Source of the DNA: Candidatus Cloacimonetes bacterium 4572_55
GTDB lineage: Bacteria > 4572-55
Reading direction: 5' to 3'
DNA length: 64,000 nucleotides
Assembly (NCBI GenBank): GCA_002084765.1
Contig: NBMB01000003.1
Coordinates: 62,001 to 126,000, forward strand
Shown here: positions 16,190 to 24,326 of the stretch, one piece after another
Numbering within the stretch: the stretch's first letter is position 1
How the letters are laid out: each line of letters begins with the position of its first letter
Made by a program: the position numbers and the translations under genes
The notes under the pieces: model-generated
Seen by the model: the letters and a program-made list of their open reading frames with translations, nothing else
What the model was told of the DNA's origin: nothing
Databases searched by the model: none

Positions 16190-16804
16190 TCAATAAGTTG
16201 AGCGTCCTTTTTCAACCAATTTTTTTATTTTTTTATCGCCGATCCATACCTTTTTATTCGTCTCAATGTCCACCAACTCCAGATTCACCTGATAGAAAAC
16301 CAGTTTTGTCCCCTTGACCCGGTCTACAATAGAGTCGATTGTGCCAGTAAGCATCAGGTCAGCTCCACTTTCTTGTTGGAATGCCTTGCGGGTTTCTTCC
16401 TGAGCAAATTCCTGCTGATCGGATCGCTCTTGCCGAATTTGATCCCGAATTTCTCCACCCTCGACCACATCAACCTTACCGGAATTGATAAAAGCCCGCT
16501 CCATATCTTTGATAAACGTATTTTCGCTGATATGTTCATGACTTAAATTACGGATATTGCCCACAATCACCGTAGGTTGACTCTGATTTCGCTCCTCAAA
16601 TCGATACAGCCAGGGGCTGCTCAGACAGTCGCCGATCATCTCCTCCGATACCAAACGGGAGTCGGTATCATTCCACTTTCCGCTCAGATCAATAACCGCA
16701 TCTTCCTCGGCGTCCATCCGGCTAACCGTTGTCGTTTCGGCGCATCCCAGACCCAACAGCGCAACAAATAAAATCCACATAAACGGTCTTAAAAATTTAG
16801 TCAT
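16190..16804 (-). CDS. LpoB-like penicillin-binding protein activator
   Basis: 204 residues with an N-terminal signal ending in a slightly atypical lipobox (GLGC). The LpoB-type domain covers about 65-200: VIVGNIRNLSHEHISENTFI, AFINSGKVDVVEGGE, EESGADLMLTG-like (QESGADLMLTGTI) and VNLELVDIETNKKVWIG. In E. coli the outer-membrane lipoprotein LpoB crosses the periplasm to stimulate PBP1b. The domain is complete. The downstream COG3014-like lipoprotein and ComF probably share its transcript. No PBP gene is in the window, so the actual target is not known. Confidence 0.8.
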   Translation of the reverse strand: MTKFLRPFMWILFVALLGLGCAETTTVSRMDAEEDAVIDLSGKWNDTDSRLVSEEMIGDCLSSPWLYRFEERNQSQPTVIVGNIRNLSHEHISENTFIKDMERAFINSGKVDVVEGGEIRDQIRQERSDQQEFAQEETRKAFQQESGADLMLTGTIDSIVDRVKGTKLVFYQVNLELVDIETNKKVWIGDKKIKKLVEKGRSTY

Positions 16805-16920
16805 CTTCCAATCTCCTCAAAAGTTAGGCCATAAAAATTAGGTCATTTTATCGAAAAAGTTCGACTTTTATACTTATAAGAAATGAATATCTTCCAAAAA
16901 TATGAGTTGTACGCTATTTT

Positions 16921-16956
16921 TTCGTTATATTCGTTATATTTGTTATATTTGTTAAT
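16921..16956. repeat. 9-bp tandem repeat, 4 copies
   Basis: TTCGTTATA occurs twice, followed by TTTGTTATA and TTTGTTAAT, in perfect 9-bp register. It lies about 120 bp upstream of the LpoB-like start codon. Confidence 0.85.
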
Positions 16957-17076
16957 ACTGAAGAGGCAGGTTGACAAAAAATTTCCAAATCGGGCGATTG
17001 GAAAAAAGGAAGATAGAGGCTCACAAGCTCCAAAAAATCGATTCCGTTCGATTTCTTAGCCTGAATAATTCAAGAA

Positions 17077-17192
17077 AACCACTAAGGTACTCGGAACACT
17101 AAGTTTTTCTGATGTGGAATCGCATAAATATCGATAACATATTGTAAAATAAAATCTTAGTGTTCCTTCGTGCCCTCAGTGTCTCAGTGGTT
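17077..17192. repeat. Imperfect inverted intergenic repeat (AACCACT...GGAACACTAAG type)
   Basis: The left arm 17077-17103 (AACCACTAAGGTACTC then GGAACACTAAG) is mirrored by the right arm 17156-17192. CTTAGTGTTCC (17156-17166) is the exact complement of GGAACACTAAG (17093-17103), and AGTGGTT (17186-17192) complements AACCACT (17077-17083). A 52-bp AT-rich spacer separates them. This resembles dispersed, non-coding palindromic units. Confidence 0.7.
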
Positions 17193-17212
17193 ATGAATAA
17201 TGCAGGTTTAGG

Positions 17213-17243
17213 AGATAGTTTTCACAAATTGTGAAAACTATCT
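17213..17243. terminator. Hairpin downstream of pnp, probable terminator
   Basis: AGATAGTTTTCAC (17213-17225) and GTGAAAACTATCT (17231-17243) form a perfect 13-bp stem with a 5-nt loop, about 65 bp past the pnp stop. The leftward tail is not U-rich, so it may act as a 3'-end stabiliser rather than a classical terminator. Confidence 0.55.
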
Positions 17244-17307
17244 TTAAGCATTTCAACAGTTTATGTCCATCCGTGCAGGATTAAAGTTATTATGCAAGGA
17301 ACGACTT

Positions 17308-19521
17308 TTAGCGATGTCTTCTACTTCCGCCCCCGCCTCTCCGGCGCTTTTTAGAAGGAGTATTCTGTCGTGGATGACCGCCTCGGCTCTCTCTCTCTTT
17401 TGGGCGTTCGCTTTCGGTGAAACCAGAGGGTCTTTCCAGCAAGACCTTCCGACTGAGGCTCATTTTACCGTCTGGGTCTAACCGCATCAACTTCACTTTG
17501 ACCATTTCGCCTTCGTTCAGCACATCTTCCACTCGGCGGACACGGGTATGATCCAGCTCGGATATATGAAGCAAGCCCTCACGTCCGGGGAGAATTTCGA
17601 CAAACGCGCCGAATTCAACCACACTGATCACTTTGCCCTCATAAATTTTTCCCTCTTCCGGGTCCGTTGTCAGCAGGCGAACTATCTCGCACGCGGCCTC
17701 TGCCGAGACCGGGTCCACTGCCGAGATCAAGACTGTGCCGTCGTCGTCAATATCGATCGACGCGCCGGTATCTTCCTGAATGCTTCGGATCATTTTTCCA
17801 CCGGGACCAATCACGGTTCCGATTTTTTTCGGATTGATCATGATCTTGGTGATTCGCGGCGCGTAAGACGATAGATCGGATTTCGGAGCGGAGATCGTTT
17901 TATCCATTACGTCCAAAATATGCATTCTGCCTTCATGAGCTTGGAGCAGCGCATTTTTGAGAATATCGAAACTAATGCCCGTGATCTTTATATCCATCTG
18001 AAAACCGGACACGCCGTCCCGCGTTCCTGCAACTTTGAAATCCATATCGCCCAGATGATCCTCGACTCCTAAGATGTCGCTCAGAACCGCGACTCGGTCG
18101 TTGTCTTTTATCAGTCCCATAGCGATTCCCGCAACAGATTTTTTGATCGGAACCCCAGCGTCCATCAATGCCAATGATCCACCGCAAACGCTTGCCATCG
18201 AAGAGGATCCGTTTGATTCTAAAATCTCCGAAACTAGCCGAATCGTATAAGGGAAATTGTCTTTCTCTATAGAAGGAATCACCGCGGAAATCGATCTTTC
18301 AGCAAGATAGCCATGACCGATCTCTCGTCGCCCTGGACCTCGTATGGGGCGCGTTTCCCCGACGCAGAACGATGGAAAATTGTAATGCAACATATATTTC
18401 TTGAAGGTGGTTTCGCCTTCAAGATTGTCGATCATCTGTTCATCCGACTTGGTTCCGAGAGTTGCGACCGATAGACTCTGCGTTTGCCCGCGGGTAAAAA
18501 GCGAGGATCCGTGCGCACGCGGCAGCACGTCGATTTCACATGTAATGGGTCGAACCTCTCTCAGGGTCCGAGAGTCCAGCCGACGCCCTTCATTCAGAAT
18601 AGTCTGACGCATGTCTTCTTTTTCCAAACCGCGAATAATTTCGACAATTGCCTTCTCTTGTTCAGGGGATTTTTGATCATCCTTGATCAACTGCTCCAGA
18701 GTCTGATCGAGAGTGGCTTTAAGTGCTTTATTTCTCTCGGTTTTGTCAGGGATACTATTGGCTTCGTGGATAGCGTCCAACGCCAACTCTTCGATTTTCT
18801 GTTTCAATTCAGCATCGACCGGAGTTGCGGAGAACTCCATCTTTTTGACTCCGCATTGATCGATCAGTTCTTGTTCGATTTGGATCAATTTTCGGATATG
18901 CGTCTGTCCGAATTCGATCGCTTCCAGCATGATCTCTTCCGACAATTCGTCCGCGCTGCCTTCTACCATAATGATCGATTCTTTGCTCCCTGCGATCACC
19001 AGATCAAGGCAACTGTTTTCTAATTGTGAAAACGTCGGGTTGATCACAAATTGGTCGTCGACGCGTCCCACTCGAACTCCGGCGATCGGTCCCAAGAAGG
19101 GAATATCAGAGATACAGAGAGCGGCTGACGCGGCTGTAATCGCCAGGATATCCGCGGCATGCTCTTGATCCGATGACAAAACTGTCGCCATCACCTGAAC
19201 TTCATATTTGAAACCTTTTGGAAATAGAGGGCGTACCGGACGGTCAATCAGACGGGCGGTCAGAATCTCTTTATCTCGGGGACGTCCTTCGCGTTTAAAG
19301 AATCCGCCTGGAATTTTCCCAGCCGCATACGTTTTCTCCCGATAATCGACTGAAAGCGGAAAAAAACCTCGATCCTCCGCGCTCTCTTTAGATCGGACCA
19401 CAGCGACCAAAACCATTGTGTCGCCTTCTCGGATCAAGACCGCGCCGCCTGCCTGTTTTGCCATGCGTCCGGTTTCAAGCGAGAATTGACGTCCTCCGAA
19501 TTTTTTTTCAATTTTTACCAT
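17308..19521 (-). CDS. pnp: Polyribonucleotide nucleotidyltransferase (PNPase)
   Basis: 737 residues. Domains in order: RNase PH 1 (about 10-145, GGFFKREGRPRDKEILTARL), helical linker (about 235-315), RNase PH 2 (about 320-545, MLHYNFPSFCVGE and the DILGVEDHLGDMDFKVAGT catalytic region), KH (about 555-615, KKIGTVIGPGGKMIRSIQ) and S1 (about 620-695, VVEFGAFVEILPGREGLLH). The C-terminal tail is Lys/Arg/Gly-rich. PNPase degrades RNA 3' to 5' by phosphorolysis and is part of the degradosome in many bacteria. The order ribF-rpsO-pnp is conserved widely. A 10-bp stem-loop in the rpsO-pnp gap matches the position where RNase III initiates autoregulation in E. coli. Confidence 0.98.
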   Translation of the reverse strand: MVKIEKKFGGRQFSLETGRMAKQAGGAVLIREGDTMVLVAVVRSKESAEDRGFFPLSVDYREKTYAAGKIPGGFFKREGRPRDKEILTARLIDRPVRPLFPKGFKYEVQVMATVLSSDQEHAADILAITAASAALCISDIPFLGPIAGVRVGRVDDQFVINPTFSQLENSCLDLVIAGSKESIIMVEGSADELSEEIMLEAIEFGQTHIRKLIQIEQELIDQCGVKKMEFSATPVDAELKQKIEELALDAIHEANSIPDKTERNKALKATLDQTLEQLIKDDQKSPEQEKAIVEIIRGLEKEDMRQTILNEGRRLDSRTLREVRPITCEIDVLPRAHGSSLFTRGQTQSLSVATLGTKSDEQMIDNLEGETTFKKYMLHYNFPSFCVGETRPIRGPGRREIGHGYLAERSISAVIPSIEKDNFPYTIRLVSEILESNGSSSMASVCGGSLALMDAGVPIKKSVAGIAMGLIKDNDRVAVLSDILGVEDHLGDMDFKVAGTRDGVSGFQMDIKITGISFDILKNALLQAHEGRMHILDVMDKTISAPKSDLSSYAPRITKIMINPKKIGTVIGPGGKMIRSIQEDTGASIDIDDDGTVLISAVDPVSAEAACEIVRLLTTDPEEGKIYEGKVISVVEFGAFVEILPGREGLLHISELDHTRVRRVEDVLNEGEMVKVKLMRLDPDGKMSLSRKVLLERPSGFTESERPKERESRGGHPRQNTPSKKRRRGGGGSRRHR

Positions 19522-19591
19522 TTCATTTTTTCCCCTGTGCCGGGATTTCCGAATATCAAAATCCCCAACACGCCAAATTTGTACAACGTGA

Positions 19592-19619
19592 ATTATTCGT
19601 CACAGACGCGACGAATAAT
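19592..19619 (-). promoter_or_regulatory. rpsO-pnp intercistronic stem-loop
   Basis: ATTATTCGTC (19592-19601) and GACGAATAAT (19610-19619) form a perfect 10-bp stem with an 8-nt loop, 70 bp upstream of the pnp start. It is a candidate processing site or terminator between rpsO and pnp; no U-run follows. Confidence 0.6.
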
Positions 19620-19680
19620 CCTGTTTATCTTCCGAGCATGTTTGCGTCATGCCCAGCCTGAAAATTATAAGCGGATCGGA

Positions 19681-19950
19681 TTACTTTCTTATCCCCAATT
19701 TCGCAATAATTGCGCGATACCGTCTCACCTCTTTACGCTTCAGATAATCCAACAAACGCCTGCGCTGACCAATCAGCTTCAACATTCCTCTCGTGGAATG
19801 GTGATCCTTTGAGTGAAATTTCAGATGACCCGTCAAATCTTTTATGCGCTTTGTCAACAGGGCGATTTGAACCTCCGGAGAACCGGTATCGGTTTCATGC
19901 GCCCGATGCTCGCCTATAATTTGTTCTTTTTCCACTTTCGGTAATACCAC
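19681..19950 (-). CDS. rpsO: Small ribosomal subunit protein uS15
   Basis: 89 residues from a GTG at 19950. I prefer this over the in-frame GTG at 19959 because AGGAGG would lie only about 1 nt from the latter but about 10 nt from the former, and 89 residues is exactly the usual S15 length. Signature segments are [20 protein letters not shown], HFKDHHSxRG-like ([20 protein letters not shown]) and [17 protein letters not shown]15 binds the central domain of 16S rRNA early in 30S assembly. Lies between ribF and pnp in the standard order. Confidence 0.97.
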   Translation of the reverse strand: MVLPKVEKEQIIGEHRAHETDTGSPEVQIALLTKRIKDLTGHLKFHSKDHHSTRGMLKLIGQRRRLLDYLKRKEVRRYRAIIAKLGIRK

Positions 19951-20002
19951 TTTCTTCACACCTCCTACTCGATAACAAACAAACTTCTCGTACTAAATTT
20001 AG

Positions 20003-20033
20003 TCCGCAGATTATCCGCAGATTGCGCAGATTA
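20003..20033. repeat. Dispersed repeat (CCGCAGATT type)
   Basis: TCCGCAGATTATCCGCAGAT followed by TGCGCAGATTA: three tandem variants of the (T)CCGCAGATTA unit just past the ribF stop codon (20045), in the ribF-rpsO gap. The same family recurs at 29187-29326, 45611-45633, 48551-48575 and 63981-64000. Confidence 0.85.
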
Positions 20034-20044
20034 ATAGATTTGCG

Positions 20045-21010
20045 CTAAATAAAATCCTTATCTTTTTCGTACACAGCTATAAGCCGTTCGGCTGACGCAA
20101 TATCCATCTTGATCTGTTTTGCCAGATTGCGGCTTGTGTCAAAACGCTTCTCGTCGCGAATGCGGTGAAGTATTTCCACTTGCATATATTCGCCGTATAA
20201 ATTGCCCTGATATTGAAACAGATGGACTTCCAGCGTCAATTTTCCATGATCGTTGTCTCTGGTCATTGTGGGGCGGTTTCCGATATTCATTACGCCCGAT
20301 AAATTTTTATTTTCTGCCAATGCCCGAACCGCGTAAACACCGCTTTTTGGAACAAGTTTCCGATCGCATGTCAAGCGGAGATTTGCCGTCGGAAACCCGA
20401 TAGATCTGCCGATACCATTTCCTTTAACTACAACCCCAGATAAGGTATAAGGATACCCCAACATTCGACCTGCTAACGCCACATTTCCCTTGAGCAGTTC
20501 TTTCCGGATTCGCGTACTGTTGATCAATAGACCGTCTGTTTGAATCTTGTCAATAACAAAGACCTCAAATCCATACGTCTCGCCGGCTCGGCGCAAGTAA
20601 TCCACGCGTCCGACCCGATTTTTTCCAAAGCCATGATCATAGCCAACGACAACCGCCTGGAGATTGACACGATCTATCAACATATCTTTGACGAACTGCT
20701 CCGCGGTTATCCGAGCAAATTCTTGATCAAAGGCAATAACCGAGAGATAATCAATCCTCAGTCGGTCAAAAAGTGTCTTTTTTTCGTCATAATCCGTTAA
20801 TAAATAGGGCGCGATTTCCGGTCGAACCACTTCCAGCGGATGGGGTCGGAAAGTGATAATTAAACTCTTTCCGTCTCGTTTCGCCGCCTCTTGGACGACC
20901 TTGCCCAAGATGACCCGATGCCCCTGATGCACCCCGTCGAACATGCCGACAGCGGCTACAACTGGTAATGATTTGTCAATTGTCGAATCATATCGTTTAA
21001 CGCTCTTCAT
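20045..21010 (-). CDS. ribF: Bifunctional riboflavin kinase / FAD synthetase
   Basis: 321 residues. The N-terminal FMN adenylyltransferase domain (about 1-180) has the nucleotidyltransferase motif GMFDGVHQGHRVIL and LLINSTRIRKELLKGNV. The C-terminal riboflavin kinase domain (about 185-310) has LSGVVVKGNGIGRSIGFPTA and the GVMNIGNRPT segment. It phosphorylates riboflavin to FMN and adenylates FMN to FAD in the cytoplasm. It is first in a ribF-rpsO-pnp unit; truB, the common upstream gene, is replaced here by gmd. The ribosome-binding site is weak (no clear GGAGG upstream of 21010), but the N-terminus matches the family. Confidence 0.96.
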   Translation of the reverse strand: MKSVKRYDSTIDKSLPVVAAVGMFDGVHQGHRVILGKVVQEAAKRDGKSLIITFRPHPLEVVRPEIAPYLLTDYDEKKTLFDRLRIDYLSVIAFDQEFARITAEQFVKDMLIDRVNLQAVVVGYDHGFGKNRVGRVDYLRRAGETYGFEVFVIDKIQTDGLLINSTRIRKELLKGNVALAGRMLGYPYTLSGVVVKGNGIGRSIGFPTANLRLTCDRKLVPKSGVYAVRALAENKNLSGVMNIGNRPTMTRDNDHGKLTLEVHLFQYQGNLYGEYMQVEILHRIRDEKRFDTSRNLAKQIKMDIASAERLIAVYEKDKDFI

Positions 21011-21127
21011 GTAGCGAGAATATAAAAATTTTTCATTAAAAAGCTACAAATTTTTACGACTTTTGGTTGAATTGTGGGAAGTGACACATCCCAGCGCGAT
21101 TTCTGACTGCGACATATTGTCACTTCA

Positions 21128-22192
21128 TCAATTGCTAATTTTGCGAATCATGCCGGTATCGATCTCTTTTCCGACCATTTTCAGATCATGCGAGACCATC
21201 AGTTTTGCCAAGGTCTCGACGTCGGTCTCCGGAGCCCAATCGAGTATCTCTTTTGCTTTTGAGGCGTCTCCAAGCAGGTTGACGACGTCTACTGGGCGAA
21301 AATATTTCTCCGAAATCTGGCAAAGAAGATCGCCGGTATCCGCGTCATACCCCTTTTCTTCAATGCCGCTTCCTTTGAATTCGACATGGATATCGGCTTG
21401 TTGGAACGCGTGCCGGACAAAATTCCTGACCGTAGTTTGTTTGCCGGTGGCGACGACAAATTCGTCCGGTTTGTCGTGTTGCAAAATCTTCCACATCACC
21501 TCCACGTATTCCCGGGCGTATCCCCAATCTCTCCGAGAGTCCAAATTCCCAAGGGTCAAGATCGGCGCTTTGCCCTCCAAAACCAAACCCAGCTTATGCC
21601 GTGCGACTCCGTCGGTGATTTTTCTGGTGACAAACTCATATCCCCGTCTCGGCGATTCGTGGTTGAACAATATCCCGCAGGATGCGAACATGCCTTTCTG
21701 CCGACACTGCCGAGTATGATGATGCGCCAACAATTTGGCGTATCCATAAGGACTGCTGGGTTGGAATGGAGTCGTCTCTTTCTGGGGGATTTCCCACACT
21801 TCGCCGAATATTTCCGAGGAAGATGCCTGGTAAAATCGCACGTCTGGCAAGATATGTTTACAAATTTCGAGAAGATTCACCGCTCCCATGCCGGTGACTT
21901 GCACAGTATAAGCCGGTTGGCTGAAGGAGTCTTTTACAAACGACATCGCGCCCAGATTATAAATTTCATCGGGCTTTACTTCGCTCACCACTTTGAACAG
22001 GGAGAGCGGGTCGGTCAATTCGCCTTTCAATAACGTCAATTTTTGCCGGATATGCCGAATGCGCACCACATTTTCTGAACTTGCCCGACGAATCATACCG
22101 TAAACGTCGTATTTTTTCTCCAAAAGAAATTCGGCGAGATATGAGCCGTCTTGTCCGGTAATTCCAGTGATCAAGGCTTTTTTGCCGACCAT
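21128..22192 (-). CDS. gmd: GDP-mannose 4,6-dehydratase
   Basis: 354 residues, extended SDR. The Rossmann motif GITGQDGSYLAEFLLEKKY is at the N-terminus. The catalytic region has ASSSEIFG and YGYAKLLAHHHTRQ (Y-x3-K). The family-specific FNHESPRRGYEFVTRKITDG loop and RDWGYAREYVEVMW are present. It converts GDP-D-mannose to GDP-4-keto-6-deoxymannose, precursor of GDP-fucose, GDP-rhamnose or GDP-perosamine in surface glycans. GGAGG lies 5 nt before the ATG. No fcl, rmd or glycosyltransferase gene adjoins it, so the final sugar is not known. Similarity of the second half to Gmd rather than other epimerases is clear. Confidence 0.95.
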   Translation of the reverse strand: MVGKKALITGITGQDGSYLAEFLLEKKYDVYGMIRRASSENVVRIRHIRQKLTLLKGELTDPLSLFKVVSEVKPDEIYNLGAMSFVKDSFSQPAYTVQVTGMGAVNLLEICKHILPDVRFYQASSSEIFGEVWEIPQKETTPFQPSSPYGYAKLLAHHHTRQCRQKGMFASCGILFNHESPRRGYEFVTRKITDGVARHKLGLVLEGKAPILTLGNLDSRRDWGYAREYVEVMWKILQHDKPDEFVVATGKQTTVRNFVRHAFQQADIHVEFKGSGIEEKGYDADTGDLLCQISEKYFRPVDVVNLLGDASKAKEILDWAPETDVETLAKLMVSHDLKMVGKEIDTGMIRKISN

Positions 22193-22311
22193 TTTTCCTC
22201 CATTAATGGGTCTAATGGGTCAAAAAATAAAGCAGAGCAGTCGAACGCGCCGCTCTACTCTATTGATTTATATTCGTGATTAAAATTCAAAAATTCAATT
22301 TACATGAGGTC

Positions 22312-23382
22312 TCAATCAAGATAATGACACCAGTTGTTCGTATCTGATTTTTCGCCGTATTGGATACCAGTGATCTCATCGAACATCTTTTGCGCCAATT
22401 CGCCGGTTTTTCCGCCGTTGATTTTGATGGTCTGACCTTTATGGTGCAGCTCGCCGACCGGAGAGATCACAGCCGCGGTCCCAGAGCCGAATATCTCTTT
22501 AAGGGTTCCTTTTTCCGCTGCGTCAAATAGCTCCTCAATCGCTATTTTCCGCTCGCAAACCGGGATACCCATATCTCTGGCGATATGGATCACGCTCTCC
22601 CTTGTGACTCCGGGCAGAATAGTGCCTTCGTCCAATGGCGGCGTGATCAGCGTATCGTCAAGATAGCAAAAGAGATTCATGGTTCCCACTTCTTCAACAT
22701 AGCGATGCTCTTTGGCGTCCAACCAGACCACTTGAGTAAAGCCCTGCTTCTTTGCCTCATTTGCCGGAAAGAGGCTGATCGCATAATTTGCCGCGGCTTT
22801 CGCGTTGCCGACGCCGCCTTGAAAAGCCCTGCCATATTCGCCGGACGTCGAGAGTTTGACCGGGTTGAAACCTTCGGCGTAATAGGGACCCACAGGGCAT
22901 AAAATCACCATAAAGCGATAGGTCTTCGATGGGCGGACGCCCAAAAAGCTCTCGCTGGCAAATATAAATGGGCGAATGTAAAGCGCGGTGCCTCTATCTT
23001 TTGGCACCCAAGCTTTTTCCAGCAATATCAATTTTTTGATCGCTGTATAGTACACGTCTTCTTCGATATCTGGAATGCAGAGCCGTTTTGCCGAGCAGTT
23101 CAAACGTTCAAAATTTTTGTTCATACGAAAGACGTTGATCCGTCCGTCCTTTGTATAAAAGGCTTTCGACCCCTCGAAGATGGCTTGACCATAATGCAGT
23201 ACCGACATACCGGGCTCAATCTGGATTGGACCATAAGGTATAATCCTCGGATTTTGCCACTTTCCATCCCGATATTCCATATCAAACATGTGATCAGTGA
23301 ATGTACTACCGAATACCAGGTTATTAAAATCAACTTGACTTAGCTTCGATTGCGTGGTTTTCTCAATCGGAATTTCTATCAT
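22312..23382 (-). CDS. ilvE: Branched-chain amino acid aminotransferase (class II type)
   Basis: 356 residues from ATG at 23382. The upstream in-frame GTG (23391) overlaps the GGAGGTG ribosome-binding site, so it is rejected. Fold-type IV PLP enzyme: the Schiff-base lysine is K195 in GVGNAKAAANYA, and VEEVGTMNLFCYL and GTAAVISPVGEL follow. The length and the GGVGNAKAAANY context place it with the longer eukaryote-like BCAT branch. It transfers amino groups between 2-oxoglutarate and branched-chain keto acids (Leu, Ile, Val). It appears monocistronic, with about 160 bp of upstream spacer and no recognisable leader peptide or T-box. Confidence 0.95.
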   Translation of the reverse strand: MIEIPIEKTTQSKLSQVDFNNLVFGSTFTDHMFDMEYRDGKWQNPRIIPYGPIQIEPGMSVLHYGQAIFEGSKAFYTKDGRINVFRMNKNFERLNCSAKRLCIPDIEEDVYYTAIKKLILLEKAWVPKDRGTALYIRPFIFASESFLGVRPSKTYRFMVILCPVGPYYAEGFNPVKLSTSGEYGRAFQGGVGNAKAAANYAISLFPANEAKKQGFTQVVWLDAKEHRYVEEVGTMNLFCYLDDTLITPPLDEGTILPGVTRESVIHIARDMGIPVCERKIAIEELFDAAEKGTLKEIFGSGTAAVISPVGELHHKGQTIKINGGKTGELAQKMFDEITGIQYGEKSDTNNWCHYLD

Positions 23383-23543
23383 TTTTCTCACCTCCGGTAT
23401 AAAATAATTAGGATCCAGGTCGTGCGTACAAAAAATTCTTCAGAACTGATAATCTAATACAATTTTCGGAAAAATGCCACTATTTTCGATCTCTAAATTC
23501 TCACTGGTTCCGAGATTGTTCTTCCAAAAAGGCGATGCGGATA

Positions 23544-24272
23544 CTATTTCAGTATCAGACGCTTGACCCGATAGTTTGAAAATTTCTCCAGACCGTAAAA
23601 ATCTGTTCGGACAATTTCCGATCGGGTGTGGATATGGATCACCTCTCTATCCAGCAGAAGAGCGGTCACGATTCCCGGTACAAAATCGTCGTCCGAGGAG
23701 ACGAGAGCGATGCGAGGTTCTCCCGCGTACGAAAGATAGATAAGATCGGATATCAGCATCGAATCGACCAGTTTTTGTCCGCCTCGGATAAAAAATTGGC
23801 TCAGCTCTTTATGACAGTCTGGATTGGGGCATCTTTTTTCTTGAAACGCTTGATACACGGTCTGCATGGGGCATTCCTCGGATGAACAATCCAAAGACGT
23901 CGGTTCCAGGCATTTAATATTGATATTGAACATTTTTCTGGGTCGATAAGTGGAAAAAAGATGTTTTTCCGGTCTGATTATCAAAGAGTACGCCAACTCC
24001 ACATGGACTCTGACTGTAAAAGGTTTTTCTACTACTTTCCCCTCTACAGAAAAAGGAGAGGGATATCTATTCTCAATACCGATTGCCAATTCTTGAGCGG
24101 CTTTTGTAAAGCGATCTTTTTCGTACCATCCTCCATACAGACGGATATAGATCCGCTGCCCGCGATCAAAAGGCTGTAATTCCAGTAAATTCAACGCCCT
24201 GTCTACAACCGGCTCCACGCCTCGGGTTCTATTTCTTATCGGAATATTGTCATAATCAACAAGCACATACAC
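23544..24272 (-). CDS. NYN/PIN-like nuclease with internal cysteine insertion
   Basis: 242 residues, no signal peptide. The PIN-like NYN fold is marked by VLVDYDNIP at the very N-terminus, KLVDSMLISDLIYLSYAGE at about 165-185 and ALVSSDDDFVPGI at about 190-205, which carry the acidic metal-site residues. Between them (about 115-155) is a Cys-rich insertion: C-x7-C, then C-x4-C, then later C-x4-C, which could bind zinc. NYN proteins usually cut RNA. The gene lies at the end of a leftward run (54 bp after the PHP phosphoesterase), and both could act on nucleic acids or nucleotides. Target unknown. Confidence 0.78.
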   Translation of the reverse strand: MYVLVDYDNIPIRNRTRGVEPVVDRALNLLELQPFDRGQRIYIRLYGGWYEKDRFTKAAQELAIGIENRYPSPFSVEGKVVEKPFTVRVHVELAYSLIIRPEKHLFSTYRPRKMFNINIKCLEPTSLDCSSEECPMQTVYQAFQEKRCPNPDCHKELSQFFIRGGQKLVDSMLISDLIYLSYAGEPRIALVSSDDDFVPGIVTALLLDREVIHIHTRSEIVRTDFYGLEKFSNYRVKRLILK

Positions 24273-24326
24273 GGGATTTTTCCTGTCGGTTTCTTTTTCA
24301 TGGATGTTTTTATGGTAAAGAGGAGA

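Larger units (their letters stand above)
16805..17307. other. 500-bp intergenic region with repeats
   Basis: The spacer lies between pnp (stop 17308) and the LpoB-like gene (start 16804). It holds a 9-bp tandem repeat (16921-16956), a large imperfect inverted repeat (17077-17192) and a perfect 13-bp hairpin (17213-17243). No coding frame is convincing; the promoter of the LpoB-like gene is not obvious. Confidence 0.6.

Noticed and set aside
23382-23391. Longer ilvE start at GTG 23391
   Set aside because: That GTG lies inside the GGAGGTG ribosome-binding site used by the ATG at 23382.
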